In this document: positions 23,109 through 33,110 of the stretch, piece by piece | How positions within the stretch are numbered: the first letter of the stretch is position 1 | How the letters are laid out: each line of letters begins with the position of its first letter | DNA from: CAVTHW01 sp963734625 | GTDB lineage: Bacteria > Acidobacteriota > Terriglobia > Bryobacterales > Bryobacteraceae | Assembly: GCA_963734625.1 (NCBI GenBank) | Contig: CAVTHW010000012.1 | Coordinates: 1 to 64,000 of the forward strand | DNA length: 64,000 bases | Direction: 5' to 3' | Made by a program: the position numbers and the translations under genes | Notes under the pieces: generated by a model | What the model saw: the letters and a program-made list of their open reading frames with translations, nothing else | The model's database searches: none | What the model was told of the DNA's origin: nothing

Positions 23109-25538
23109 GTGAACGTATGGCTGCATGACTTCCGCTACGCGCTGCGCATGCTGCTGAGAAGTCCCGGCAGCACCGCGGCCGCTGTTTTGGCCCTGGCCCT
23201 AGGGATCGGCGCCAATTCAGCGGTTTTCAGCCTGGCGGACATCCTCCTCTTCCGACCCATCGATCTGAAAGACCTGGACCGCCTTGTAATGATACGGGCC
23301 ACGGACGACGGCAGGCCCGAAAGCAGGCTCCAGGTTCCGCCGGCGGACTTTCTGCAATGGCGCACCGAGGCCCGGAGCTTCGAGCAGTTGGCTGCCGCCT
23401 CCGGCCGGGTCGCAAATCTGACTGGCGCCGGCGCACCACAGCGGGTTCAGGGGTACCAGGTGTCAGCCAACTTCTTCCAGGCTCTGGGTGTAGGGGCGGG
23501 CCTTGGCAGAGTGTTTCTCCCGCAGGAGGAACAGCCAGGTTCAGACCGCGTAGCGGTTTTGAGCTTCGGTCTCTGGCGCCGGCAGTTCGGCTCGGACCCC
23601 GGGGTCATCGGCCGGCAGATCTACCTCCATGGACAGGCGCATCGGGTGGTCGGCGTAATGCCCCAGGAGTTTCGTTTTCCGCGTGATTCCGAGTTGTGGA
23701 TTCCCCTGGCTATTACGGCGCAGATGAGGCAGCAGCGGGAAGGGCCCGGTCTCTCGCTTGTGGGACGGTTGAGGCCAAACAGTGGAATCGAAGAAGCACA
23801 GGCCGAGATGCAAGTCCTGGCGGATCGCTTGCGGCGTGCGTTTCCGGAGTCGCACGCCACGCGGGGCGTTCGCGTCGAATCATTGCTTGACAGCATGACC
23901 CGTGGCGGAAACCGGGATTACAGCTTGATGTGCCTGATCGTTGTCGGCTTCGTGCTCTTGATCGCTTGCGTGAATGTAGCTAACCTTCAGGTCGCGCGCA
24001 TTTCGGGCCGGGCGCACGAGTTGGCCATTCGCACTGCCGTCGGAGCCAGCCGTTGGCGGTTGATCCGGCAAGTCATCGCTGAAAGCCTGTTGCTGGCGGG
24101 GATTGGTGGCTTAGTCGGAATCCTGTTGGGCTCCTGGGGGGTCGATCTCCTGCGGAGGAGCGCGCCGCCGGAAGCCGCTATGAACTTGCCTCGCTGGGAC
24201 CAGTTTGGACTGAACGGTCTGGTGCTCGCCTATACCGGGGCTGTTGCGATTCTGGCTGGGTTGGTTTCCGGCATCACGCCTGCTTTCTTCGCGACCCGTT
24301 CTGGCGTCAGTGAGGTCCTGATGCAGGGCGGCCGGCGTGTCAGCAGCGGTCTGGGGCGCAGCCGCCTTCGCAACCTGCTGGTAGCCGGTCAACTGACCCT
24401 GTCTATGACTCTACTGGCCGGCGCCGGATTGATGGTCAAGGGCTTCCACACGCTGATTTTGGAGTCGGAGAGTCTGCAGCCCTCGAATGTGCTGACCTTC
24501 AGGCTGGCTCTTCCGGAGACGCGCTACACGTCATCGCAGGCGGAGTCCGCACTGGGCGGAGAGCTTCTCAGACGAGTCTCAAGGGTGGGGGGCCTGCAAA
24601 CGGCGGCATTGGTCACCCAGATTCCTCACAGCAGTTTCGGCTCCATGCAAGCCTTCAGGATTGAAGGCCGGGCGCGAGCACCAGGGGAAGAGGACACCGC
24701 GCTGATTCAGGCCGTCAGTCCAGGCTACTTCCAAATCATGCAAATCCCATTGCGGGAAGGCCGCCTGTTCGATTCGAGGGACGAGTGGGGGCGTTCCGGA
24801 ACGGCAATTGTCAGCGAAGCCCTCGCGAAGCGCTATTTTGGGGAGTCCAGTCCCATTGGGCGCCGCGTGAGAGCCGGTGGAGACGAGCTGCAAGGTCCGT
24901 TCCTGACCATTGTCGGAGTGGTGGGAGATATCCGCCACCACTGGACGGAGAAATCGCCCAGACCGGCCCTGTACGTATCATTCGCCCAAGCCGGTGCATC
25001 CGAGTTTGGCATGGTGGCAAGGACTTCAGGCGGACTGGCGGGGACCGTCAGCGCAATCCGTGCCGAGATCGCCGCGGTGGACCCCGAGCTTCCAATGTTC
25101 GCCGTGCTGAGTCTGGATGAAGTCATCGCCCGCGCCATGAGCAGCCTGCAATTGGTTGTAGTCCTCATGGGGATCTCTGGCGCACTCGCCCTGGTATTGG
25201 CAACGGTCGGCGTGTACAGCGTCACGGCCTACATAGTGTCCGAGCGGACCCATGAGATGGGGATCAGATTGGCCCTGGGAGCTCGTCCGCAGGACGTTGT
25301 CTGGATGATGGTGAGGCGCGGCTTGACGTTGATCGTAGCTGGTATGGGCGTCGGCGTGGTGGCCGCCTACCTGTTGGCGCGCATGCTCTCGAGCTTGATT
25401 TTTGGCACCAGCCCCGGAGACCTTGGAGCTCTCGCGGGCATCCCCTTGCTCCTGGCCTTGTCTGCCGCCCTGGCATCTTGGCTGCCTGCGCGTAAGGTGG
25501 GCCGAATAGACCCGGGGCGGGCTTTGCGATACGAATAG
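23109..25538 (+). CDS. MacB/FtsX-like orphan ABC permease (ADOP class)
   Basis: The 809-residue product has two FtsX permease halves, each preceded by a periplasmic MacB-core-like domain. Helices are at residues about 20-45 (GSTAAAVLALALGIGANSAV), 275-300 (GFVLLIACVNVANLQVARIS), 325-350, 370-395, 415-435, and in the second half near 690-715, 745-770 and 780-800. The ARISGRAHELAIRTAVGASRWRL and ERTHEMGIRLALGARPQDV segments are the matching cytoplasmic loops that contact an ATPase. No ATPase or membrane-fusion gene lies next to it, as usual for this acidobacterial class. Starts at GTG 23109. Substrate unknown; export or mechanotransmission is inferred. Confidence 0.88.
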   Translation: MNVWLHDFRYALRMLLRSPGSTAAAVLALALGIGANSAVFSLADILLFRPIDLKDLDRLVMIRATDDGRPESRLQVPPADFLQWRTEARSFEQLAAASGRVANLTGAGAPQRVQGYQVSANFFQALGVGAGLGRVFLPQEEQPGSDRVAVLSFGLWRRQFGSDPGVIGRQIYLHGQAHRVVGVMPQEFRFPRDSELWIPLAITAQMRQQREGPGLSLVGRLRPNSGIEEAQAEMQVLADRLRRAFPESHATRGVRVESLLDSMTRGGNRDYSLMCLIVVGFVLLIACVNVANLQVARISGRAHELAIRTAVGASRWRLIRQVIAESLLLAGIGGLVGILLGSWGVDLLRRSAPPEAAMNLPRWDQFGLNGLVLAYTGAVAILAGLVSGITPAFFATRSGVSEVLMQGGRRVSSGLGRSRLRNLLVAGQLTLSMTLLAGAGLMVKGFHTLILESESLQPSNVLTFRLALPETRYTSSQAESALGGELLRRVSRVGGLQTAALVTQIPHSSFGSMQAFRIEGRARAPGEEDTALIQAVSPGYFQIMQIPLREGRLFDSRDEWGRSGTAIVSEALAKRYFGESSPIGRRVRAGGDELQGPFLTIVGVVGDIRHHWTEKSPRPALYVSFAQAGASEFGMVARTSGGLAGTVSAIRAEIAAVDPELPMFAVLSLDEVIARAMSSLQLVVVLMGISGALALVLATVGVYSVTAYIVSERTHEMGIRLALGARPQDVVWMMVRRGLTLIVAGMGVGVVAAYLLARMLSSLIFGTSPGDLGALAGIPLLLALSAALASWLPARKVGRIDPGRALRYE

Positions 25539-25595
25539 CGTGGACACCGGGGCCCGCACAGCAGCAAGAAACTTTCCGGACCCTTGCGGAGTCTG

Positions 25596-26036
25596 ATGAG
25601 CATGAGGTACTGGGCCTACCTAATTGCGAAGTTGTTGCTGGCAGCCGGGCTGCTGTTCCTCATCGGCCGCTGGCTGCTTGGACTTTTGCCGCCTCCGCCG
25701 CCCTTCATGTATGTTCACCAGCCTCGCTTCCCATACGACCTGCCTTCAACCCTGGCGCTAGGCGCCTTCTTTCTGGTGTGCTGCGGTGCGGTCTACTTGT
25801 GCCTGCTCGATCAGCGATACCGCTGCCGGAAATGCCTGCGGAGGCTGCGCATGCCGATTGAGACCGGCTCCTGGGGCGCCATGCTTCAACTCGGGCGGCC
25901 GCGCATAGAGTACATCTGCCCCTTCGGACACGGTACCCTGAAGGTCTCGGAGGTCCAGATCACCGGACTGGAGAGCGGAGACTGGGAGGAGAGCGAGGAC
26001 ATGTGGGCCGAGCTGTCCTCGATGGATCATAAATAG
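25596..26036 (+). CDS. Small membrane protein with zinc-ribbon-like cysteines
   Basis: I do not recognise the family. About 146 residues, with two hydrophobic helices (AYLIAKLLLAAGLLFLIGRW and TLALGAFFLVCCGAVYLCLL) flanking a proline-rich outside loop, then a cytoplasmic-looking part with CRKCLRRL and later YICPFGHGTLKV, cysteines that may bind zinc. The acidic end (DWEESEDMWAEL) is distinctive. Possible starts are 25584, 25596 and 25602; I chose the ATG after GGAG. It follows the permease by 57 bases and precedes another small protein by 4, so the three may be co-expressed. Confidence 0.6.
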   Translation: MSMRYWAYLIAKLLLAAGLLFLIGRWLLGLLPPPPPFMYVHQPRFPYDLPSTLALGAFFLVCCGAVYLCLLDQRYRCRKCLRRLRMPIETGSWGAMLQLGRPRIEYICPFGHGTLKVSEVQITGLESGDWEESEDMWAELSSMDHK

Positions 26037-26040
26037 TCCC

Positions 26041-26382
26041 ATGAGTTCGTCCAAGTGGAGATTTGCCGCGGGCCTGGCGGTGCTGTTCCTGCTGATTGCG
26101 GTGGCGGGTAGATTGCTGCCCCCCTACTGGAGGAATCTCAAATTCCAGCTCGAGCTGGACCAGGCCGGCCAGGGCTCGCCGTCGGCATCGCTTTCCGACG
26201 ACGCGCTTAGGGCGCGCGTAGTGAACGCGGCCGCGCGGCTGGCGTTGCCGGTCGGCCTCGAGAATGTGCGCGTGCGCCGAGGCGCGGGCCGGGTGGAGAT
26301 CGAGGTGCTTTACGAGGTGCCGGTCGGCCTGCCGCTGTATACCGTTGACCTGCATTTCCGGCCCAGGGCCGTCGTTCCCTAG
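26041..26382 (+). CDS. Small single-pass membrane protein of unknown function
   Basis: The 113-residue product has one N-terminal hydrophobic helix (AAGLAVLFLLIAVAGRLL) and a soluble part, ALRARVVNAAARLALPVGLE, then the beta-rich VRVRRGAGRVEIEVLYEVPV. The layout, anchored helix plus small domain, resembles DUF4845-type proteins, but I cannot confirm that. It begins 4 bases after the preceding gene and ends 52 bases before the penicillin-binding protein gene. Confidence 0.6.
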   Translation: MSSSKWRFAAGLAVLFLLIAVAGRLLPPYWRNLKFQLELDQAGQGSPSASLSDDALRARVVNAAARLALPVGLENVRVRRGAGRVEIEVLYEVPVGLPLYTVDLHFRPRAVVP

Positions 26383-26434
26383 GCTGTGAAAGCCAACCCC
26401 ACTCTGAGAGAATAGTCCTAGAGGCGCATTTATA

Positions 26435-28955
26435 GTGGCAGTAAAGGTTCGTGTTCCTAAGAAGGCGCGGCTGGCGAACTTCCTGGTCAGACCCGTCGGA
26501 AAAGTCGTTCTGGCGCTGGCGGTCATGCTGGCGACGGGGGGCCTGCTTACCTTCACGTATTATTACGTCAAGTACTCCCGGCTGATCGATCAGAAGATCC
26601 GCTCCGGCCCCTTCCAGAGCACGGCCAAGATCTTCGCCGCGCCGAAAACGGTGTCGCTCGGAGACGACTACACCGCCGAGGAGATTGTCGAACAGTTGAA
26701 GCGCAGCGGCTACACGGAGAGCCGCGGCAACTCCCTGGGCTGGTACCACGTCCGGCCCGACGCCGTGGAAATCTTCCCCGGCCCGGATTCCTATTTCGAC
26801 CAGGAAGGCGGCGTAATCCGCTTCTCCGGAGGCCGCGTCTCGCAGATCATCTCCACCCGCGACAACACCGAGCGCACGCAGTACATGCTCGAGCCCGAAC
26901 TGCTGACCAACCTCTTCGACAAGAACCGCGAGAGGCGCCGCCTTTTGAAGTACCAGGATATCCCGAAGGTAATTGTCAACGCGGTGGTCTCGATCGAGGA
27001 TAAGCGGTTCTTCCAGCACTCCGGCTTTGATCCGCTGCGCGTGATCAAGGCCGCCTACGTGGACCTGAAGGAGCGGCGTATCGAAGAGGGCGCCTCCACC
27101 CTCAGCATGCAGGTTGCCGGCATGTTCTGGCTCAATCGCCAGGAAAGAACCTGGAGGCGCAAGGCGGCGGAAGTTTTCATTACCTTTCAGCTCGAGCAGA
27201 AGCTGACCAAAGAAGAGATTTTCGAGTACTATGTCAACCAGGTCCCCCTGGGCCGCCGCGGCAGCTTTTCCATTCGCGGCGTGGGAGAAGCCTCGCAGGT
27301 GTACTTCGGCAAGGATGCGCGCGAGCTGACGCTGCCCGAGGCGGCCACGCTGGCGGGCCTCATTCAGCGCCCCAGCTATTACCAACCCAATCCGCTGGCC
27401 GGAGCGCGCGCGAGCCCGCCGCAACGTGGTGCTGGGTATGATGCGGCAGAACGGCTACATCACCGAACAGCAAGCATTGGAGGCGACGACTTCGCCCTTT
27501 GCGCTGGCCAAGGCCGGCGCCGAGTCCGCCGACGCGCCCTACTTCGTCGATCTGGTCAACAATCAGCTTCAAGACGATTTTCAGGAGCAGAATTTCCAGG
27601 AACGCTCCTTCCGGGTCTACACCACCCTCGACATGGACCTGCAGCGGGACGCGGCTGCCGCGGTCCGCATTGGCATGCAGGAGGTGGACGAGCAACTCCG
27701 GCAGCAGCGCCGGTTTCGCGGCGTGAAGAACCCGAACGCTCAGGTGGCGCTGGTTGCGCTGGACGCTCAGACGGGCGAGGTGAAGGCGCTGGTGGGAGGC
27801 CGGGATTACGGTCTCAGCCAGTTGAACCGGGTCTTGGCCATGCGGCAGCCGGGTTCGTCTTTCAAGCCCTTCGTATATGCGGCGGCCCTGTCGACGGCCC
27901 TGGAAAACACCCGCAAGCCGATCACTTCCCTCACCACGCTGGTCGACGAGCCCACCACGTTCTGGTTCGACGACAAGCCTTACGAACCCTCGAATTTCCG
28001 CGATAAGTTCAACGGAGTGGTAACCGTGCGCCAGGCGCTGGCCCACTCCATGAACATTCCCACGGTGAAGCTGGCCGAGATGATCGGCTACGGCAAGGTG
28101 GTGGATTTGGCCAAGCGCGCGGGGATGAACGGGAGCATCCAGCCGACCCCGGCCGTGGCTTTGGGCGCCTACGAAGCGACTCCCGTCGAGGTCGCCGGCG
28201 CCTACACCATCTTTGTCAATCACGGCGTGTACGTGAAGCCCAACTGGGTGAAGCTGATCCGGGACGATAAAGGCGGCATCCTGTTCAATTACACGCCCGT
28301 TACCCGCGAGGTGCTGGATCCCAGGGTCTCCTACCTGATGGTGGACCTGCTCCAGGAAGTGTTGCGCAGCGGCACCGGCGCGGGCGTACGCGCCCGAGGG
28401 TTCACTTTGCCTGCCGCCGGCAAGACCGGCACGTCTCGCGACGGCTGGTTCGCCGGATTCACTTCGCGGCTCATTTGCATCGTGTGGGTCGGATTCGACG
28501 ACAACCGCGAGCTGGATCTTGAGGGCGCCAGCTCCGCGCTGCCCATCTGGACCGAATTCATGAAGCGGGCGCACAAGCGGCGCGAGTATCGAAACGTCAG
28601 CGAGTTCGAGCCGCCCGACGGGATTGTCATGGTGAAGGTCGATCCGGCGACCGGCTTCCTGGCCGCGCCGAACTGCCCCGGCGCCCAGGTCCAGGCCTTC
28701 ATCGCCGGATCCCAGCCGCTCGAGATTTGCCGGGTGCACGGAGGCGGACTGGCCGGCGCGACCCAGGTGACGGGATGGGAAACGCCGGCGGAGAGACCCG
28801 TGGAGGTCGCCGGCGAGACCGAGCCCGCCGCGCCTGGCGCCGTTGCACGGAAGGCTCGGCAGCCGGCCGCCGCGCCCCCCAAAGCCGCTCCGCAAACCCC
28901 GCCGCCAGCGGAGAAAAAGAGCTTGTTTCGCCGTTTGCTGGATGTGTTCAAATAA
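26435..28955 (+). CDS. Class A penicillin-binding protein (one frameshift)
   Basis: Bifunctional peptidoglycan synthase. After an N-terminal membrane helix (VVLALAVMLATGGLLTFTYY) and a UB2H-like segment as in PBP1b (YTAEEIVEQLKRSGYTES), the glycosyltransferase domain shows VVSIEDKRFFQHSGFD, EGASTLSMQVAGMFWLNRQE and KEEIFEYYVNQVPLG. A shift near 27402-27406 leads into the linker and transpeptidase domain: the active serine in RQPGSSFKPFVYAAAL, the second motif HSMN, and KTGTSRDGWFAGFTS. The end is an Ala/Pro tail. Corrected length is 839 residues. The start is GTG 26435. Confidence 0.92.
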
Positions 28956-28973
28956 GGGTGGAGGAGGGAAGTA

Positions 28974-29741
28974 ATGACCTCGCCTGTGGATGCGTCTATC
29001 TGCGTCAGGTTCGCACTGACGCTCTGTTTTGTCCTGTGTCCAGCCGCTGGAGCTCAGCAGGAAGAGGCGCAAGCCAAGCCCGCCGAACTCACCCTGGAAC
29101 AGCGCGGCGACCTCTTCATGGCGAAGAAGATGTTTCGTGAAGCAGCCGAAGCCTATACCAATGCGAGTACCGGCCCGCGGAGCTACGTCCTTCTCAACAA
29201 GGCCGGCATCGCCTACCACCAGATGCAGAATTCCCAGGCCGCCAAGAAGAACTACGAGAAGTCCCTGAAGTTGAACCCCGACTATTCCGAGGCGCGCAAC
29301 AACCTGGGGACGCTGTATTTCGGGCAGAAGAATTTCCGCGGCGCGATTCGGGAGTACAACCGGGCGCTGAAGCTGAACCCGAAGTCCGCCACCTATTACT
29401 GCAACCTGGGAACCGCCTACTTTGCCCGTAAGGATTACGCCTCGGCGAACAAGGCTTACCAGCAGGCGCTGGCGCTCGATCCCGATGTGTTTGAGAGCCG
29501 CGGCTCGGTGGGGACAATCATACAGGAGCGGAGCGTGGAAGAGCGGGCAAAGTACCACTACTATCTGGCCAAGCTTTACGCCGAGGCCGGTACGTTTGAC
29601 CGCGCGCTGGACTGCATTCGCAAGTCCCTGGAAGAGGGATTCAAGGATCGGAAGAAGTATCTGGAGGAGCCCGCCTTCGCCAAGCTTCGGGAGCTGCCCG
29701 AGTTCCAGGATCTGATGAAGTTGGAGCCGCGTGTTCTGTAG
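28974..29741 (+). CDS. Secreted or periplasmic TPR protein
   Basis: A 255-residue protein with an N-terminal signal-like segment (FALTLCFVLCPAAGAQQ) and at least four TPR units, for example SYVLLNKAGIAYHQMQNSQA, SEARNNLGTLYFGQKNFRGA, ATYYCNLGTAYFARKDYASA and AKYHYYLAKLYAEAGTFDRA. TPRs mediate protein contacts; no enzymatic part is visible. It follows the penicillin-binding protein by 18 bases and overlaps the next gene, so a role in the envelope is plausible but inferred. Confidence 0.78.
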   Translation: MTSPVDASICVRFALTLCFVLCPAAGAQQEEAQAKPAELTLEQRGDLFMAKKMFREAAEAYTNASTGPRSYVLLNKAGIAYHQMQNSQAAKKNYEKSLKLNPDYSEARNNLGTLYFGQKNFRGAIREYNRALKLNPKSATYYCNLGTAYFARKDYASANKAYQQALALDPDVFESRGSVGTIIQERSVEERAKYHYYLAKLYAEAGTFDRALDCIRKSLEEGFKDRKKYLEEPAFAKLRELPEFQDLMKLEPRVL

Positions 29742-31296
29742 GACGAGCGCCGCGTTTGCGGCTATCCTGTTCTACTCCTTGCTCCTCGGCGGCTGTAATC
29801 GCAGCGCCCAGCGCGGAGTAGAACGTCTGGCCATCGCACCCTTCGAGAATCTGAGCGACGATGCTGCGCTCAATTGGATGGGTCCGGCGATCAGCGAGGC
29901 AGTGGCGGCGCAGATCGAAGGCTCATCCACAATGCAGCCCGTGGCGCTCGCGAGCCCCGAGGCGACTGGCGTTCTCAGGGGATATTTCACGGTCGCGGGC
30001 GGTCGCATCACGTTGAAGGCTCAGCGGGAGAACCTGAAAAGCAGGCGCATTGTCCGGACGTTCACCATCCAGGGCGATATCTTGAGCGTGGCCGACACCC
30101 TGGCCCGCGAGCTCGATGCGGGAGCGAGGCCCTACGAGACGAAGAATCCGGAGGCGTTGAAGGCGTATATCGAAGGTTCAGTCATGGGAGACGCCGCGGT
30201 CTTGGAGCGCGCCATAGCCCTCGATCCCGGTTACGGAGCGCCGTATCTGGCGCTCGCCCGGCTGCGCCTCGTCCGGGGCGACCGCGCGGCCTTCCAGGAA
30301 GTCCTCGCCAGAGCGCGCGCCCAGGGCAGCAGGATCGCCGAAACCCGCCGGGCCGAACTGGACCTTCTCGCCGCCGACGCCGATGGAGACGGCCCTGCGC
30401 AGCAGCGGGCGCTGCTGAGTCTCAGCCGCTTCAGGCCCGCGGACGCCGGCATCCCCCGCCGGCTGGCAATCGCCTACACCGCCGCCCATCGCTACGACGA
30501 GGCGGTGGTGTGGTACCGCAGAGCGACTTCCCTGGATCCATCCAACGGCCCGACCTGGAACCAGTTTGGCTACGTTGAGGCATACCGCAAGAATCTTCAG
30601 GGCGCGCGGTCGGCGCTGCTGCAGTACGCGCGCCTGGCGCCTCGGGACTCCAACCCTCTGGACTCGCTGGGGGAGGTGCACTACTATCTCGGGGCCTTCC
30701 CCGATGCCGAGCAATACTTCCTCCAGGCCTATGATAAGGACCCATCGTTTCAAGGTGGGGCCGAGCTTTACAAGGCGGCGCGCGCCCGGCTGATGACCGG
30801 CGACGTCGCAGGCGCGGACCAGGTTTTCAGGCGTTACGCCGACGCCCGGAAAGCGGCGCGGGATCCGCTATTGCCGTACCGCGAAGCGCAGTGGCGTTCT
30901 CTCACGGGCCGTGGCCGCGACCCGGTCAATGCCCCAGCCGCCGCCGCCGAGGGCAAGCTGGCCGCCGTGTATCGAATGCTCGAAGCCAAGCAATTTGCCG
31001 AGGCCGTGCCGCTGCTTCAGAACCTGTTAGCCCAGGCCGGCCCGCTTGCGCCGGAGCAATTCAACGTCCTTCTTGCTTGGGCCCTGGTGGAAACCGGCCG
31101 CATTAAGGAGGCGGCTCCACAGCTCGAAACCTGGGGTGTGCCGCAGGCTGGTTTGGAAGGACCGTTCATCCGCTTCACGTTTCCGCGGGTCTTTCTTTTG
31201 AAGGCCCAGGTACTGGACCAGCAGGGGAAGAGCCGGGAAGCCGGCGCGATGCGCGAGATCTACAAGAAACTATCCGGGACTACTGGCGGCCGCTGA
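29731..31296 (+). CDS. TPR lipoprotein
   Basis: The 521-residue product starts at GTG 29731, overlapping the previous gene by 11 bases. A lipobox (LLLGGC, cysteine near residue 22) predicts a lipoprotein. Next comes an alpha/beta domain (RLAIAPFENLSDDAALNWMG), similar to the domain placed before TPRs in acidobacterial and cyclase-type sensors, and then a TPR array (EAVVWYRRATSLDPSNGPTW, NPLDSLGEVHYYLGAFPDAE). No catalytic residues are recognised. The 3' end overlaps the convergent small gene by 17 bases. Confidence 0.78.
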   Translation: MFCRTSAAFAAILFYSLLLGGCNRSAQRGVERLAIAPFENLSDDAALNWMGPAISEAVAAQIEGSSTMQPVALASPEATGVLRGYFTVAGGRITLKAQRENLKSRRIVRTFTIQGDILSVADTLARELDAGARPYETKNPEALKAYIEGSVMGDAAVLERAIALDPGYGAPYLALARLRLVRGDRAAFQEVLARARAQGSRIAETRRAELDLLAADADGDGPAQQRALLSLSRFRPADAGIPRRLAIAYTAAHRYDEAVVWYRRATSLDPSNGPTWNQFGYVEAYRKNLQGARSALLQYARLAPRDSNPLDSLGEVHYYLGAFPDAEQYFLQAYDKDPSFQGGAELYKAARARLMTGDVAGADQVFRRYADARKAARDPLLPYREAQWRSLTGRGRDPVNAPAAAAEGKLAAVYRMLEAKQFAEAVPLLQNLLAQAGPLAPEQFNVLLAWALVETGRIKEAAPQLETWGVPQAGLEGPFIRFTFPRVFLLKAQVLDQQGKSREAGAMREIYKKLSGTTGGR

Positions 31297-31681
31297 GCCG
31301 GTCGTAATTGTGCCGGTCGAAAGTGGTGCCGAGGGACTCGTTGTAGTAGCTCTCCAATCCCAGGGCCTCGCGGAGATCTTCCTGGAACTCATGTAAGGCC
31401 CTCAGCTCCGATGCCAGAGCGGGCTGGCGCTTTCCCGCCGGAGTCTCCAGAAATTTCTGAAAGCCGCCATCGATCAGGCGCGCAATGTCAGCTCCCAGCA
31501 GCACGCCGATCGAATCCACCTGCGGCTGGCCGGACACATCGCTGATGGTGGCCGCGCACCCGTTCTTGCGTGCGGTTACCGGCCCGCCCGCGGACTGGTC
31601 CAATTCGAAGCCCGCGGCGCGCAGATCCGCCAACCGGTCCGCGAATGTGATCGTTTTGGGAACCCGCCGCCGGAAGAACAT
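31280..31681 (-). CDS. Conserved-looking hypothetical protein
   Basis: I do not recognise this 133-residue protein. It starts MFFRRRVPKTITFADRLADL at ATG 31681 and contains a compact alpha/beta-looking stretch (LRAAGFELDQSAGGPVTARK) and a helical end (LREALGLESYYNESLGTTFD, then RHNYDRLSGR). It is read away from the amino-acid permease gene (28 bases between starts), and its end overlaps the TPR lipoprotein gene. A longer frame to 31894 is ignored because it covers that permease's start. Confidence 0.6.
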   Translation of the reverse strand: MFFRRRVPKTITFADRLADLRAAGFELDQSAGGPVTARKNGCAATISDVSGQPQVDSIGVLLGADIARLIDGGFQKFLETPAGKRQPALASELRALHEFQEDLREALGLESYYNESLGTTFDRHNYDRLSGRQ

Positions 31682-31709
31682 ACCCCAATTATTGCGGTAG
31701 CATCGAACA

Positions 31710-33101
31710 ATGGCAAGCACGTCCGAGCAAGCGTCACCCGGCCTGTTGAAAGGGCTGGGTCTGCTGGATGCGACCACCATCGTCATGGGCTCGATGATCG
31801 GCTCGGGCATCTTTATCGTCTCGGCCGACATCGCGCGGCAGGTGCGGAGCCCGGGACTGCTGATCGTCACCTGGGTGGTCACCGCCGTGCTCACCGTGAT
31901 CGCCGCCCTCAGCTATGGCGAGCTGGCCGCAATGATGCCGCAAGCCGGAGGGCAGTACGTGTATCTGCGCGAGGCCTTCGGCCCGTTGAGCGGGTTCCTC
32001 TATGGCTGGACGCTGTTCCTGGTTATCCAGACCGGCACCATCGCCGCGGTGGCCGTGGCCTTTGCCAAGTACACCGGCGTCTTTTTCCCGGTCATAGCGG
32101 CGGACCACTACCTGCTGCGATTCGGCCCGCTCGGTCTGAACACACAGCAACTGCTGGCGATCGCCGTCCTGGTGCTGCTGACCTGGGTGAACACGCGGGG
32201 CCTGCGCACGGGCGCGATAGTCCAGAACGTCTTCACCGTGGCCAAGACCGGTGCGCTGCTGGGTTTGATTGGTTTCGGAGTCCTGGCGGGGCGGGGAAGC
32301 GCCGCGGTTCAGGCCAACTTCGGCGACTTCTGGATCAACGCGGATTGGAGCATGGCCACGATCCGGCTGGTGGGCGTCGCCATGGTTGGGGCGCTGTTCT
32401 CCGCCGACGCCTGGAACAACGTCACCTTCACCGCCGGCGAGGTGCGCAATCCGCGGCGCAACGTTCCGCTGGCACTGGGATTGGGCGTAGGCGTCGTGTG
32501 CGCGATCTACATCGCCGCTAACCTCGTCTATCTGCGCCTGCTTCCGCTCGAAGGCATCCAGCACGCGGCCGAGGACCGGGTCGCGACCGCCGCCGCGGGC
32601 GTGATCTTCGGGCCGGTGGCCGTCCAGTTGATGGCCGCGGCCATCATGATCTCGACCTTCGGCTGCATCAACGGCATGTCTCTGGCCGGCGCGCGGGTCT
32701 ACTATGCGATGGCGCTCGACGGCCTCTTCTTCAAACCGGTTGGCAAGCTGAACGAGGGGCGCCGCACGCCGGCCGTGTCGCTTACGGTGCAATGCATCTG
32801 GGCCTGCCTGCTGACGTTGAGCGGAACCTACAACGATCTGCTCGATTACGTCATCTTCGCGGTCCTGCTCTTCTACATGCTGACCATCGCCGGGGTCTTC
32901 GTCCTGCGCCGGAAGCGACCGGACGCCGAAAGGCCGTACCGGGCGCTGGGATATCCGGTTATCCCTGCGCTATACATCGCGCTCGCGGGCCTGATCGAAG
33001 TGCTGTTGCTGTTCTATAAGCCGCGCTACACGTGGCCCGGGCTGATCATCGTGCTGCTGGGAGTGCCGGTGTATTTTGCGTGGAAGAGATGGAAGCGATA
33101 A
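31710..33101 (+). CDS. APC-family amino acid permease
   Basis: The 463-residue product has about 12 membrane helices. The first carries ATTIVMGSMIGSGIFIVSAD, the APC substrate-binding G-S-G-I-F motif. Later AGGQYVYLREAFGPLSGFLY and FSADAWNNVTFTAGEVRNPR match the LAT/SLC7-like branch. Substrate cannot be read from sequence; neutral amino acids are plausible. The next gene, 9 bases later, encodes a second, distinct APC transporter. Confidence 0.88.
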   Translation: MASTSEQASPGLLKGLGLLDATTIVMGSMIGSGIFIVSADIARQVRSPGLLIVTWVVTAVLTVIAALSYGELAAMMPQAGGQYVYLREAFGPLSGFLYGWTLFLVIQTGTIAAVAVAFAKYTGVFFPVIAADHYLLRFGPLGLNTQQLLAIAVLVLLTWVNTRGLRTGAIVQNVFTVAKTGALLGLIGFGVLAGRGSAAVQANFGDFWINADWSMATIRLVGVAMVGALFSADAWNNVTFTAGEVRNPRRNVPLALGLGVGVVCAIYIAANLVYLRLLPLEGIQHAAEDRVATAAAGVIFGPVAVQLMAAAIMISTFGCINGMSLAGARVYYAMALDGLFFKPVGKLNEGRRTPAVSLTVQCIWACLLTLSGTYNDLLDYVIFAVLLFYMLTIAGVFVLRRKRPDAERPYRALGYPVIPALYIALAGLIEVLLLFYKPRYTWPGLIIVLLGVPVYFAWKRWKR

Positions 33102-33110
33102 GGTGAAACG

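Noticed and set aside
27360..29558. 732-residue minus-strand frame
   Set aside because: Antisense of the penicillin-binding protein and TPR genes.
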